NCBI GenBank assembly: GCA_963799365.1
Contig: CAWCWV010000013.1
Location: 62,001-126,000, forward strand
Length of the DNA stretch: 64,000 bases
Reading direction: 5' to 3'
Source: Marinirhabdus sp963799365
GTDB taxonomy: Bacteria; Bacteroidota; Bacteroidia; Flavobacteriales; Flavobacteriaceae
Position numbers and translations under genes: made by a program. Positions 35,554 to 44,891 of the stretch are shown piece by piece. Under the pieces are notes generated by a model that worked only from the letters and a program-made list of their open reading frames with translations, was not told where the DNA came from and did not search any database. Within the stretch, counting starts at the first letter, position 1, and every line of letters starts with the position of its first letter.

Positions 35554-35574
35554 ATTCCGCAGAAAAAGCGGAAT
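35554..35574 (+). terminator. Hairpin after arsS
   Basis: ATTCCGC at 35554-35560 pairs with GCGGAAT at 35568-35574. The stem is clear, but no T run follows, so it may be a processing or repeat element rather than a terminator. Confidence 0.35.
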
Positions 35575-35626
35575 CACTCGGCAACCTTATATTCAAAAGT
35601 AAATTGTACTTTGGGTAAAACATTAC

Positions 35627-35675
35627 GATTAACGATTAACGATTAACGATTAACGATTAACGATTAACGATTAAC
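35627..35675 (+). repeat. Heptanucleotide array (GATTAAC x7)
   Basis: Seven perfect tandem copies of GATTAAC just upstream of the DUF2064 gene. A 7-bp unit in this setting can change copy number by slippage, altering spacing. It cannot be coding, because every third frame reads TAA. Confidence 0.9.
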
Positions 35676-35809
35676 GAAAATAAGAACTGAGGGAGTTAAA
35701 ACAATCTTCAGAGTCAATAATAAATATAATCGAAAAGAACACCGCCATATTAATTTTTGCCAACTCGGCACAGCAGGAAGGAATTTCAAAACCCTTTCGT
35801 AGTTCCGCA

Positions 35810-36412
35810 TTGTTATTTGATGAACTGAACCGTCAAACCATTGCGAAAGTTCAAAAAACTGGCTTGCCCTATTTTTTATTTTCTGAAAATGAACAGGTTG
35901 GAACTACATTTGGTGAGCGATACACCAATGCAATTCAGTCTGTTTACGACAAAGGATTCGAAAATGTTATTACTATTGGTAACGACACACCACATTTACA
36001 AACAGCCCAATTACTCAAAACAGTTAAATATTTAGAAACTCAAAAAATTGTTTTGGGGCCTTCCAAAGATGGAGGATACTATTTAATGGGATTACACAAG
36101 TCTCAATTCAACGTAAACACGTTTTTAAAACTTCCTTGGCAAACAACTCGCTTGACTCAGAGTATAGCCCGTTTGGTTTCAGCTAAAAAAATACAAGTAA
36201 TTTTCTTGAAAGTGCTTCAAGACATCGATAACGTTTCAGATGTTAGCTTGCTTCTAGACAGTTTTGAGAAACTTTCAAAAACTATACTTCAAATTTTACG
36301 CGCCATTATTTCTAAAGGTGCACAGGTCTTTTCAAATTATTTATTTACAACAACTTCATTTCAGAAGAGAAGTCCTTTTAACAAGGGTTCTCCATTATTA
36401 CTTCCTATTTAA
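35810..36412 (+). CDS. DUF2064/TIGR04282-like glycosyltransferase, start codon unclear
   Basis: The conserved region begins upstream of any standard start. In-frame codons from 35684 read ...NTAILIFANSAQQEG before the first usable start, a TTG at 35810, and no ATG, GTG or TTG lies between. The body matches the nucleotide-sugar transferase-like DUF2064 family seen in arsenosugar clusters (TIGNDTPHL, KIVLGPSKDGGYYLMGLHKS), paralogous to the gene at 44169. Either the start was lost (pseudogene), a rare start such as ATA/CTG is used, or translation begins at 35810 without the first strand and the glycine-poor nucleotide loop. Confidence 0.7.
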   Translation: MLFDELNRQTIAKVQKTGLPYFLFSENEQVGTTFGERYTNAIQSVYDKGFENVITIGNDTPHLQTAQLLKTVKYLETQKIVLGPSKDGGYYLMGLHKSQFNVNTFLKLPWQTTRLTQSIARLVSAKKIQVIFLKVLQDIDNVSDVSLLLDSFEKLSKTILQILRAIISKGAQVFSNYLFTTTSFQKRSPFNKGSPLLLPI

Positions 36413-36478
36413 ATTAGCCCTTTCAGTTAAATTAAATTGAAAGGCATTCACCTTTTCAATTAATTTTTAATTTAACAA

Positions 36479-39400
36479 ATGAAGCAATTATACATTGTCG
36501 TATTGCTGTTGTATTCAGTAATCGGTGTATCACAAATTACCATTACTGGTACCATAGAAAATACCTTAAATAATGAACCTGTCTCCTTTGCCAGTGTAAT
36601 AGAGACAAACACTTCCAACGGAACCACTGCAGATGCAAATGGAAATTTCAGTATTCAAGTTTTAAATACGAGCGCTGTTCTTCAGTTTTCAGCCATTGGT
36701 TTCACAACACAGGAATTTGCAGTTGGCAACAGCACACAACTTTTCGTAAAACTTTCCGAGAGTGCCGAAGGATTAAATGAAATAGTCGTTACTGCCTTGG
36801 GTATTAAACGTGAAGAAAAAGAGCTAGGATATGCAGTTCAATCTTTAAAAGAAGAAGAGATAAACGATGTAAAAGCCGTTAATTTTTTAGATAATCTTTC
36901 AGGGAAATTGGCTGGGGTTACTATCTCACAAGGCGCTACAGGCGTTGGTTCTTCTTCAAAAATCACGATTCGGGGAGAATCATCTTTCAGTAACAACAAC
37001 CCGTTATTTGTAGTAGATGGAGTACCTATTAACAACCAAACAGTTTTTAATTTTACAAACGAGGCCGCCGCTGGGTTCCAAGAAATAGACTTTGGAAACG
37101 GTGCGATGGAAGTTAATCCGGACGATATTAAAAGTGTCACAGTCTTAAAAGGACCAAGTGCAGCTGCACTTTACGGAACACGAGCCTCCAATGGGGTGAT
37201 TGTTATTGAAACCAAAGATGGTGAAAACAGTAAAGGATTAGGTATAAGTATCAATTCTTCACTTTTTGTAGAAACCGCCTTTAAATTGCCTGAATTTCAG
37301 AACGAGTACGGACAAGGAAACTCTGGAGAATTTGCATACGTGGACGGCCTTGGCGGAGGTATAAATGATAATATTACCTATTCCTGGGGACCACGATTGG
37401 ATGTTGGCAATTTGATTCCACAATTTGACAGCCCTGTAACATTGCCTGATGGCACGATAGTTCGAGGTGGTGACACCGCTTTATATAGTGGTTTACCTAT
37501 CACTCCCACTCCCTTCATTTCGCATCCAGACAATTTAAAAGATTTTTACCAAACAGGTATTACAACCATTAATAATGCGTCTGTTTCTAATGGTTTTGGG
37601 AATGGAAATTACCGTTTGTCTTTTACCGATCTGCGAAGCGAATCTATTATTCCAGGGGTGAATTTAGACCGCCAAACAGTGAGCACCAAGCTTCATTTTG
37701 AACCTTCAGACTTAACAGCTATAAACGCATCCATTAGCTATGTAAATTCAAGTAGTGACAACCGCCCATCTAACGGCTACGGAAGTGAAAACGTAAACTA
37801 CTCTTTGGTCGCTTGGGGACCTCGTTCTCTAAATATTGATAATTTGCGTGACTATTGGCAACCAGGATTAGAAGGAGTGCAACAAATTTCTTACAACTAC
37901 ACCTTTTTTGACAATCCGTACTTTATTTTGTTTGAAAACCGAAACAGTTTCAATCGTGACAGAGTCTTCGGAAACATATCTATAAAACAACAATTATCTC
38001 CAGAATTAAGTATTTCGGCAAGAACCGGAATGGATTATTCTTCCGAAAAACGGCAACTCCGAAGAGCTTTTAGTAGCAATCGTTTCCAACGCGGGGGATA
38101 TGCAGAACACGACGTATTGTACCGTGAAGTAAATACAGATTTCTTACTGAATTACACAAAAGATTTCGGAGATTTCAGCTTCGATATTTCTGCCGGTGGA
38201 AATAGATTAGATCAAACGGCTTCTACTAAGCAATCACAGACCGTGAATTTAGCACAACCAGGAATTTTTAATTTAAATAATGCTGCTTCACCTATTGAAG
38301 TGTTTCAATTCGACTCAAAAAAACGTATCAACTCGCTTTACGGAATTGCAAAACTAGGCTACAAAGACTTCCTTTTTCTAGATCTTACAGCTAGAAATGA
38401 CTGGTCTAGTGCGCTAGCAACCCCTTTTTCTGTAGATGGTGCTTCCTTCTTTTATCCTTCGGCCTCTGCGAGTTTTGTGTTGTCTGAAGTTACTAAATTA
38501 CCCGAGGCTATTTCATTTGCTAAACTTCGTGCAAGTGTTGCACAAGTTGGAAACGACACGGGGCCTTACCAAACTTCTGGTGCTTTTGTATCACAAACAC
38601 CATTCTTGGGACAACCTACCTTCAGCGATCAAAATTTAATTCCGAATTCAAATTTAAAACCTGAGCAAGTAACTTCATACGAAGTAGGCGCAGACATTCG
38701 TCTCTTTAAAAGCAGGCTGAAATTTGACGTAACCTACTACAATGCGTTAACCAAAGATCAGATCATTTCGTTGCCTATTGCTATCTCTTCTGGATACAAT
38801 CAGCAGGTTGTAAATGGCGGAAAAGTTCGCACACAAGGGGTGGAAATAATAACAGGAATTACACCTATAAAAACCGACAACTTTACGTGGAACTCTACTT
38901 TTAACTTTAGTACTAATCGCTCTGTAGTCGAAGAATTACCGCAATCTGACGGCCGCTTAACTCTTGCCTTTAGTCGTATTTACGATAGTGCCAATCAGAC
39001 TGTATTTTTTCAGGTTGAGGAAGGTGGCGAAACGGGTGATATATATGGAACAGGCTATTTAAAGAATGAAAATGGTGATTTTATCATAGATTCCGAAGGA
39101 AAATACATAGCAGATAACGAACTGAAAAAACTAGGAAACTACAATCCAGATTTTATGTTGGGTTGGAATAATGAGTTTCAATATAAAAAATGGGACCTAA
39201 GCTTTTTGTTCGACTGGAGACAAGGTGGGGAAATTGTATCCAGAACACGCGCTTTGGGTAATGTAGGAGGCCAATTGGCCGAAACAGCAAACCGCCCTAT
39301 GGAGGGAATTATAGCTGAAGGCGTTGTAAATATTGGAACACCCGAGAATCCAGAATACACTCCAAACAGAAATGCCGTATCTGCCGAAAGCTATTACCGC

Positions 39401-39694
39401 CAATTTTACGATAGAAACCACGAAGAAAACAATATTTACGATGCTTCCTATTTGAAGTTGAGACAGTTTTCTATTGGGTATTCTTTCGATATTAGAGAAG
39501 GTGTTTTAGGATTGAAAGAAGGCGGAGACTTAAAAATATCGCTCATTGGAAGAAATATATTCGCCATTACCGAAAATCCGCATTTCGACCCTGAGCAACT
39601 AGCTGTTCAAGGTACTGGTTTTGTAAGCGGTGTGGAAGATATGAGCTACGCAACTAGCCGAAGCATTGGGATTAAAGCAGGACTTAATTTTTAA
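36479..39694 (+). CDS. SusC/RagA-family TonB-dependent outer-membrane receptor
   Basis: 1071 residues. Signal peptide (MKQLYIVVLLLYSVIGVSQ), an N-terminal carboxypeptidase-D-regulatory-like beta domain (ITGTIENTLNNEPVSFASV), then the plug with the SusC signature (ITIRGESSFSNNNPLFVVDG; ILKGPSAAALYGTRASNGV), then a roughly 750-residue barrel ending SYATSRSIGIKAGLNF. SusC proteins import large ligands in partnership with a SusD lipoprotein, which follows at once. Sitting between arsS and arsM it might import or sense a pathway-linked ligand; the substrate is unknown. Confidence 0.95.
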   Translation: MKQLYIVVLLLYSVIGVSQITITGTIENTLNNEPVSFASVIETNTSNGTTADANGNFSIQVLNTSAVLQFSAIGFTTQEFAVGNSTQLFVKLSESAEGLNEIVVTALGIKREEKELGYAVQSLKEEEINDVKAVNFLDNLSGKLAGVTISQGATGVGSSSKITIRGESSFSNNNPLFVVDGVPINNQTVFNFTNEAAAGFQEIDFGNGAMEVNPDDIKSVTVLKGPSAAALYGTRASNGVIVIETKDGENSKGLGISINSSLFVETAFKLPEFQNEYGQGNSGEFAYVDGLGGGINDNITYSWGPRLDVGNLIPQFDSPVTLPDGTIVRGGDTALYSGLPITPTPFISHPDNLKDFYQTGITTINNASVSNGFGNGNYRLSFTDLRSESIIPGVNLDRQTVSTKLHFEPSDLTAINASISYVNSSSDNRPSNGYGSENVNYSLVAWGPRSLNIDNLRDYWQPGLEGVQQISYNYTFFDNPYFILFENRNSFNRDRVFGNISIKQQLSPELSISARTGMDYSSEKRQLRRAFSSNRFQRGGYAEHDVLYREVNTDFLLNYTKDFGDFSFDISAGGNRLDQTASTKQSQTVNLAQPGIFNLNNAASPIEVFQFDSKKRINSLYGIAKLGYKDFLFLDLTARNDWSSALATPFSVDGASFFYPSASASFVLSEVTKLPEAISFAKLRASVAQVGNDTGPYQTSGAFVSQTPFLGQPTFSDQNLIPNSNLKPEQVTSYEVGADIRLFKSRLKFDVTYYNALTKDQIISLPIAISSGYNQQVVNGGKVRTQGVEIITGITPIKTDNFTWNSTFNFSTNRSVVEELPQSDGRLTLAFSRIYDSANQTVFFQVEEGGETGDIYGTGYLKNENGDFIIDSEGKYIADNELKKLGNYNPDFMLGWNNEFQYKKWDLSFLFDWRQGGEIVSRTRALGNVGGQLAETANRPMEGIIAEGVVNIGTPENPEYTPNRNAVSAESYYRQFYDRNHEENNIYDASYLKLRQFSIGYSFDIREGVLGLKEGGDLKISLIGRNIFAITENPHFDPEQLAVQGTGFVSGVEDMSYATSRSIGIKAGLNF

Positions 39695-39818
39695 AAAAAT
39701 GACGGTTAGAAACACGACCGTGCCTAAAGGCGCTGCAAGAAACACGACACTAATAAATCGTGGATCGTTTAGAGAGCGAAGCGAACGGTCTTGCTTCAAA
39801 ACGTCCAAAACTATATCT

Positions 39819-41267
39819 ATGAAAACAACATACAAACTACTCAGCCTACTTTGCCTTGTAATTTTGGCATGGAGCTGTACAAAAGATTTTGAAGAGATTA
39901 ACACAAATACTAATAATCCAAACAGCGTACAACCAAGTTTGTTATTGCGTCAAGTGATATACAATTTTGGAGACGAAATGAGTTATGAAGGTTTTGCAGC
40001 AGGTGATTTACTATCGCAGTATCGTACGGCTTTAGATTTCAATCTATTCGACCGTCACGCTTTAAAATCTCCACAATTGGGTGGGAATCCGTGGCCCATA
40101 TTTTACACAAATTTACGCGATAATGAAATTATTTTAACCCAATCGCGCGAAGTGGAGACCTTTACAGTGTATGAAGGGCCGGCATTAATTTTAAAAGCCT
40201 ACATGACAGCTGGACTTACAGATATATTTGGTGATGTACCTTATTCTGAAGCCTTTAATGGCGTAAATGGCACTGTAACTCCAAAATACGATTTACAAGA
40301 AGACATCTATATGAAAGATGGTGGAATTTTGGACAACTTGGATAAAGGTATTGCCGCTATTAACAATTACAGTGGAGTGATTGGCTTGGAAGGCGATATT
40401 TTATTTGATGGAGATTTGGACGCTTGGGTGACTTTTGCCAATTCATTAAAAATAAAGGCATTACTTCGCATTTCGGGTAAAATAAATGTTGCTTCACAAA
40501 TGCAAGCAGTATTCGACACAGGCAACTATTTTACAACTAATTCGCAGAATGCTATCTTCAATTTCACAAATACAGATCCAAACAGTTTTAGATTAGCGCA
40601 ATTGCGTATTGGAGATTTTAACAACTATGTTCTTTCTGAAACTAATGAAAACGTATTAAAAGAACTAAATGATACGCGTATTGCAAAATTTTTCCGCCCT
40701 ACCGAAAGTTCTAACGGAACCGAATTTGAAGGATTAATAAACGGAGTTGATGCATCATCCATTTCAATTGAATTAGCCAACCTTTCACTTTCGGGAACGA
40801 CCTTTCGTGAAGATACTTCAACTTTAGATGCAAACTTTTTAACGGCATGGGAAACCTATTTTAATCTTGCTGAAGCTGCCGAGAGAGGATTAATTTCATC
40901 AGATGCAAGAAATTTATATGAAACTGGAGTCGCCTTGGCTTTTGAATACTGGCAAACCGAATTACCTGCAGATTATTTAACAGGACCTGCCGCCTATGAT
41001 GCACCAGGAACAACACCTGTTCAACAAATCATTACCCAAAAATGGATAGCCAACATAATAAACGGCTATGAAGGCTGGACAGAATGGAGACGTACAGGTT
41101 TTCCTGAATTTTTACCAGTAGCAGCAAGTCTTAACAATGGATTAATCCCTGTAAGAATGCCCTATCCCGCAGAAGAGGAAGCTTTGAATGCAGAAAATTA
41201 TCAACAAGCTGCAAATGCAACTAACGGAAATGATATTAATGTTCCAGTTTGGTGGGATGAAAATTAA
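39819..41267 (+). CDS. SusD/RagB-family lipoprotein
   Basis: About 482 residues from the ATG at 39819, which gives a lipoprotein signal peptide (MKTTYKLLSLLCLVILAWSC); the frame is open further upstream but without a signal. SusD_like features: NTNTNNPNSVQPSLLLRQV, the TPR-like core, and C-terminal QKWIANIINGYEGWTEWRRTGFPEF. It caps the SusC barrel at the surface and binds ligand. A terminator (41368-41396) follows. Confidence 0.93.
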   Translation: MKTTYKLLSLLCLVILAWSCTKDFEEINTNTNNPNSVQPSLLLRQVIYNFGDEMSYEGFAAGDLLSQYRTALDFNLFDRHALKSPQLGGNPWPIFYTNLRDNEIILTQSREVETFTVYEGPALILKAYMTAGLTDIFGDVPYSEAFNGVNGTVTPKYDLQEDIYMKDGGILDNLDKGIAAINNYSGVIGLEGDILFDGDLDAWVTFANSLKIKALLRISGKINVASQMQAVFDTGNYFTTNSQNAIFNFTNTDPNSFRLAQLRIGDFNNYVLSETNENVLKELNDTRIAKFFRPTESSNGTEFEGLINGVDASSISIELANLSLSGTTFREDTSTLDANFLTAWETYFNLAEAAERGLISSDARNLYETGVALAFEYWQTELPADYLTGPAAYDAPGTTPVQQIITQKWIANIINGYEGWTEWRRTGFPEFLPVAASLNNGLIPVRMPYPAEEEALNAENYQQAANATNGNDINVPVWWDEN

Positions 41268-41367
41268 AAATAGAATTAAAAAAAAAGACAAAAAAAGAAC
41301 CAAGACCGCGCCAAAATTGCGCTACACAAGACAAGACCTATACTTTAATAGTCCTGTCTCCTGCAAT

Positions 41368-41396
41368 GAGCAAAGCGAATGACTTTGGCTCTTTTT
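41368..41396 (+). terminator. Terminator after the susD-like gene
   Basis: GAGCAAAG (41368-41375) pairs with CTTTGGCTC (41383-41391, one bulged G) followed by TTTTT. Confidence 0.6.
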
Positions 41397-41413
41397 AGTC
41401 CCTTTAAAAAAAT

Positions 41414-42748
41414 ATGAATATACAAACCTGGCAATGGATTTTAGTAATAATATCTAGTTTGATACTGTTCTTTATTTCGCCTTTGGCAAGAACTACCGAC
41501 GAGTTTTTTAAAGCAACCCATCGTAAAAAAGCACCCAATGGCTTTATGTTGGCAGGAAGCCTTATAATTTCTTGGATTATGGCCAAAAGCATTACCAATG
41601 CGGCAAATCTAGGATTAGATTACGGAATCGTAGGCGGATTTGCCTATGCCGCATATTACTTGTCCTTTGCTGTGGCAGGGATTTTAATTTACAATATTAG
41701 AGTGCACGGAGGGTTTAATAGTATCCATGAATTTTTAACCTCGCGTTTTGGGAAAGGCGCCATGGCTTTATTTTCCATACTAATAGCCATTAGGCTTTTT
41801 AACGAAGTATGGAGCAATACCATGGTCATTGGAAGTTACTTTGGAGACCAGGGCTCTACCCCCTATCTTGCCTCTATTATCGTATTTACTTTACTAACGC
41901 TTGCTTATGCTTTAAAAGGAGGGTTAAGTAGTTCCATATTTACAGATGTTATACAAATGGCACTATTTTCTATCCTACTTCTTATTATTTTAGGAGCTAT
42001 ATTCACTACGACAGATTTTACAATAAAAGAAGCTGCTTTTTCGGGAACCTGGAGTTTTGATATGGGTCTTAATTTATTTTTTGCAGCATTGTTACAGTGT
42101 TTTAGTTATCCCTTCCATGACCCTGTCTTAACTGATAGAGCATTCTTAAGCCGCCCCAAAATTACACGTAAGAGTTTTATCTGGGCCAGTTTATTCGGAG
42201 TAATTTGTATTCTTTTGTTTAGTTTAATTGGAGTTTTTGCAAAAAGCCAAGGAATGCAGGGACAAGCTGCTGTAGAAGTGGGTCAAGCATTTGGCGTTGT
42301 AATTTTATTAGTGATTAATTTTATTATGATAACTTCTGCAGCTTCTACGTTGGACAGCACTTTTTCTTCCTCTTCAAAATTATTATCTGTAGATCTTAAT
42401 ATGGGGAAAGACCTTACCTTTGGTCGCGCAGCAATGGTTGCCGTAGCTATTTTAGGAACCATCCCCATATTTTTAGATGCTGAAATTTTAAGCGCCACCA
42501 CAGTCTCGGGAACAATGGTTATTGGGCTCACCCCTATTTTTATGTTTTGGAAAAACCCAGCTCCCAAAGCAAGTTTTTATTTAAGTGTGGTATGTGGTTT
42601 AATTTTTGGTTTCATGTTGGTACTAAACCTTTTTCCGCAAACTTTAATTTTTACTGAAGGAAAATATGCCAATTTATTGTGGGTAAATGTTTGGGGAATT
42701 TTAAGTTGCGTTTTACTTTATAAAATACCAGTTTGGATAAAAAAATAA
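41414..42748 (+). CDS. Sodium:solute symporter (SSS family)
   Basis: 444 residues, about 12 to 13 transmembrane helices. SSS features: the first helix, then TDEFFKATHRKKAPNGFMLAGSLIISWI, which matches the conserved 'D/F..GR...G......S' start, and the later SAASTLDSTFSSSSKLLSVDL, the conserved sodium-coordinating helix region. Substrate cannot be read. The 3' end overlaps the metallophosphoesterase start by 16 bases, so the two are translated together. Confidence 0.9.
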   Translation: MNIQTWQWILVIISSLILFFISPLARTTDEFFKATHRKKAPNGFMLAGSLIISWIMAKSITNAANLGLDYGIVGGFAYAAYYLSFAVAGILIYNIRVHGGFNSIHEFLTSRFGKGAMALFSILIAIRLFNEVWSNTMVIGSYFGDQGSTPYLASIIVFTLLTLAYALKGGLSSSIFTDVIQMALFSILLLIILGAIFTTTDFTIKEAAFSGTWSFDMGLNLFFAALLQCFSYPFHDPVLTDRAFLSRPKITRKSFIWASLFGVICILLFSLIGVFAKSQGMQGQAAVEVGQAFGVVILLVINFIMITSAASTLDSTFSSSSKLLSVDLNMGKDLTFGRAAMVAVAILGTIPIFLDAEILSATTVSGTMVIGLTPIFMFWKNPAPKASFYLSVVCGLIFGFMLVLNLFPQTLIFTEGKYANLLWVNVWGILSCVLLYKIPVWIKK

Positions 42749-43560
42749 TACATTTAGACAATCCCCAGGGGAAAATGCTGCTCTTTGGCGGAGCTTACAG
42801 CAATTTACAGGCTTTAGAAAAATTAATAACTATTGCCGAAAAAGAAGGTATCTCTGCCAAAAACTGCATAAGCACAGGCGATTTAGTGGGCTATTGCGCC
42901 CAACCCGAAGAAACCGTACAACTTTTTAAAAAATGGGGTGCACGAGCCATTGCTGGCAATGTTGAAATACAACTACGTGAAGGTGGGGAAGGCTGCGGTT
43001 GCGATTTTAGACAAGGTTCCCGCTGCGACGATTTTTCAAAGATGTGGTATCCCTTTGCACAGAGCAAGCTATCGCAAGATTCGTTAGATTTTATGGAAAC
43101 GCTACCAGACCATTATACCTTTACAAAAGGAGGCAAGAATGTGATGGTATTACACGGTTCTTATTTTCAAGTTTCAGAATTTATCTTTAAGTCTACAGCT
43201 TGGCAAAAAAAAGAAGCAAATTTCACAGAAACAAAGGCCGATATTATTATTGGAGGCCATTGCGGCATTCCCTTTTACCATCAAAAAGAAGATAAGTTAT
43301 GGATAAATGCTGGTGTTATTGGTATGCCTGCAAACGACGGAACACCTAGAGTTTGGTATGTAATTATAGATGATAATAACGACCAATTTACTTTTAAACA
43401 CCATTCTTACCATTACAGTCATAAAGAAACCAGTAAGCTTATGTACAACGGGTTATTACCTGAAGAATATGCAAGAACTATCCTTACAGGTATTTGGGAC
43501 AATTGTGATATTTTGCCACCCGTAGAAAGTGGATTGCAAGGGTTTGGCATCCAATTGTAA
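42733..43560 (+). CDS. Metallophosphoesterase-family protein with altered first metal motif
   Basis: 275 residues from a TTG at 42733; ATG at 42775 is possible, but residues just before it (KIIHLDNPQGKMLLFGG) look like a conserved family start. Metallophosphoesterase segments in order: GGAYSNLQAL (instead of the usual D-x-H-x-N), STGDLVGYCAQP (GD intact), IAGNVE (instead of GNHE), LHGS and GGHCGIPF (GHT/GH segment). The first ligand pair is replaced, as in a subgroup that has GG-x-YSN. It may be a single-metal or non-classical enzyme. It lies in the arsenosugar block. Confidence 0.8.
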   Translation: MDKKIIHLDNPQGKMLLFGGAYSNLQALEKLITIAEKEGISAKNCISTGDLVGYCAQPEETVQLFKKWGARAIAGNVEIQLREGGEGCGCDFRQGSRCDDFSKMWYPFAQSKLSQDSLDFMETLPDHYTFTKGGKNVMVLHGSYFQVSEFIFKSTAWQKKEANFTETKADIIIGGHCGIPFYHQKEDKLWINAGVIGMPANDGTPRVWYVIIDDNNDQFTFKHHSYHYSHKETSKLMYNGLLPEEYARTILTGIWDNCDILPPVESGLQGFGIQL

Positions 43561-43588
43561 GTTGCTTAAATTTGAAATACTAAAAAAA

Positions 43589-44131
43589 TTGAAAAAACTA
43601 CTTTACATATTTTTACTAAGTACTTCGCTTCAAAGCGTTGCACAAAAATCATTGGATCAATTGCTAGACACATACAACACCAGAAGTGTTCCCTATGTTT
43701 CGGTGGAAGGGTTGCGCGCGCTACAAATGAATGAAGACGTTGTTATTTTAGATGCACGAGAAATTTCAGAAGCAGAAGTAAGTACTATTGAAGGAGCACA
43801 AAGTGTGGGTTTTAATAATTTTTCAGTTGAGGAAATTTCAGAAAAAATCACCAATAAAGAACAACCAATTATCGTGTATTGTTCTTTGGGAATAAGGAGC
43901 GAAGAAATAGGTGAAAAATTGCAAAAAGCCGGCTATACCAACGTTCAGAATCTTTACGGAGGTATTTTCGAATGGAAAAACAAAGGCTATCCAACATTCA
44001 ATTCAGCTAAAAAAGAAACAGATAGTATACACACATTTTCAAAAGCATGGAGCAAGTGGCTGTTGAAAGGGATTCCTGTGTATGAAGATGAAAAAAAAGA
44101 ACAGAGAAAAAAGAAAAAAGAGAAGATGTAA
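43589..44131 (+). CDS. Secreted rhodanese-like protein
   Basis: About 180 residues from a TTG at 43589, which gives a signal peptide (MKKLLYIFLLSTSLQSVAQ); the frame is open upstream over the end of the previous gene. The rhodanese domain (VVILDAREISEAEVSTIEGA; IIVYCSLGIRSEEIGEKLQKAGY; NLYGGIFEWKNKGYP) has its catalytic Cys in VYCSLG, so it is probably active, in the periplasm. Possible roles are thiosulfate/sulfide transfer or arsenic thiol chemistry. A lysine-rich tail ends the protein. Confidence 0.87.
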   Translation: MKKLLYIFLLSTSLQSVAQKSLDQLLDTYNTRSVPYVSVEGLRALQMNEDVVILDAREISEAEVSTIEGAQSVGFNNFSVEEISEKITNKEQPIIVYCSLGIRSEEIGEKLQKAGYTNVQNLYGGIFEWKNKGYPTFNSAKKETDSIHTFSKAWSKWLLKGIPVYEDEKKEQRKKKKEKM

Positions 44132-44168
44132 AACCTTACATCTACAATCGTATATCTAATATCATAAA

Positions 44169-44861
44169 ATGCCCATACTAGGTTTAAAAAATATAGACAA
44201 TAAAGACAATGGAAAGGAAGTGTTTCACTTTCCCACCTGTAAAAATGCACTTATTATTTTTACCCGAAACCCAGAACTTGGCAAATGTAAAACTCGATTG
44301 GCAGCAACAATTGGTGAGGAAGCAGCTTTGGAAATATACAAATTCCTAATTGCGCACACGGTTAGAATTTCTACAGAGGTAAACGCTGACAAATTTGTGT
44401 ATTATTCTGAAAAACACGGTGAAAATGATTTTTGGAACGACGAAATTTTTAGTAGAAAAGTACAGCACGGGGATGATTTAGGTATTAGAATGGAAAATGC
44501 TTTTAAAGAGATTTTTTCACTAGGATACGAAAGAGCAATTATTATTGGAAGCGACATGTATGATATGACTGCTGAGAATATTAAAGAAGCATTCCAAAAT
44601 TTGGCATCTAACAATTTTGTCCTAGGCCCAGCCGAAGACGGGGGCTATTATTTGCTAGGAATGAAAAAGATACCATCTAAAATTTTCAGAAATAAAATGT
44701 GGGGCACTGAAACCGTGCTAAAAGAAACGTTAGCAGATCTAAAAGACGAAAGTGTTGCCCTGTTAGCTGAAAAGAACGATGTAGACTATTATGAAGACAT
44801 TAAAGATGTTGAAGTCTTTCAGCAATTTTTCCCAGCTGAGCTAAAAAATCAATTACAATAA
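44169..44861 (+). CDS. TIGR04282-type arsenosugar biosynthesis glycosyltransferase
   Basis: 230 residues. DUF2064 fold: TRNPELGKCKTRLAATIG at the nucleotide-binding N-terminus, HGDDLGIRMENAFKEIF, AIIIGSDMYDMTAENI and LGPAEDGGYYLLGMK. The full set of conserved segments, including the first one missing from the 35810 gene, is present. Its family is named for co-occurrence with arsenosugar genes; the precise reaction is not shown by the sequence. It lies between the rhodanese gene and PNP. Confidence 0.92.
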   Translation: MPILGLKNIDNKDNGKEVFHFPTCKNALIIFTRNPELGKCKTRLAATIGEEAALEIYKFLIAHTVRISTEVNADKFVYYSEKHGENDFWNDEIFSRKVQHGDDLGIRMENAFKEIFSLGYERAIIIGSDMYDMTAENIKEAFQNLASNNFVLGPAEDGGYYLLGMKKIPSKIFRNKMWGTETVLKETLADLKDESVALLAEKNDVDYYEDIKDVEVFQQFFPAELKNQLQ

Positions 44862-44891
44862 ATACATACGCATTTTGAACGTAGTCGAAAT

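Noticed and set aside
35627..35675. Short tandem array as a possible CRISPR
   Set aside because: Units are 7 bp without spacers; this is a simple repeat.
36838..37140. Minus-strand frame inside the SusC gene
   Set aside because: It is antisense to the strongly conserved plug domain; an ordinary shadow of coding sequence.
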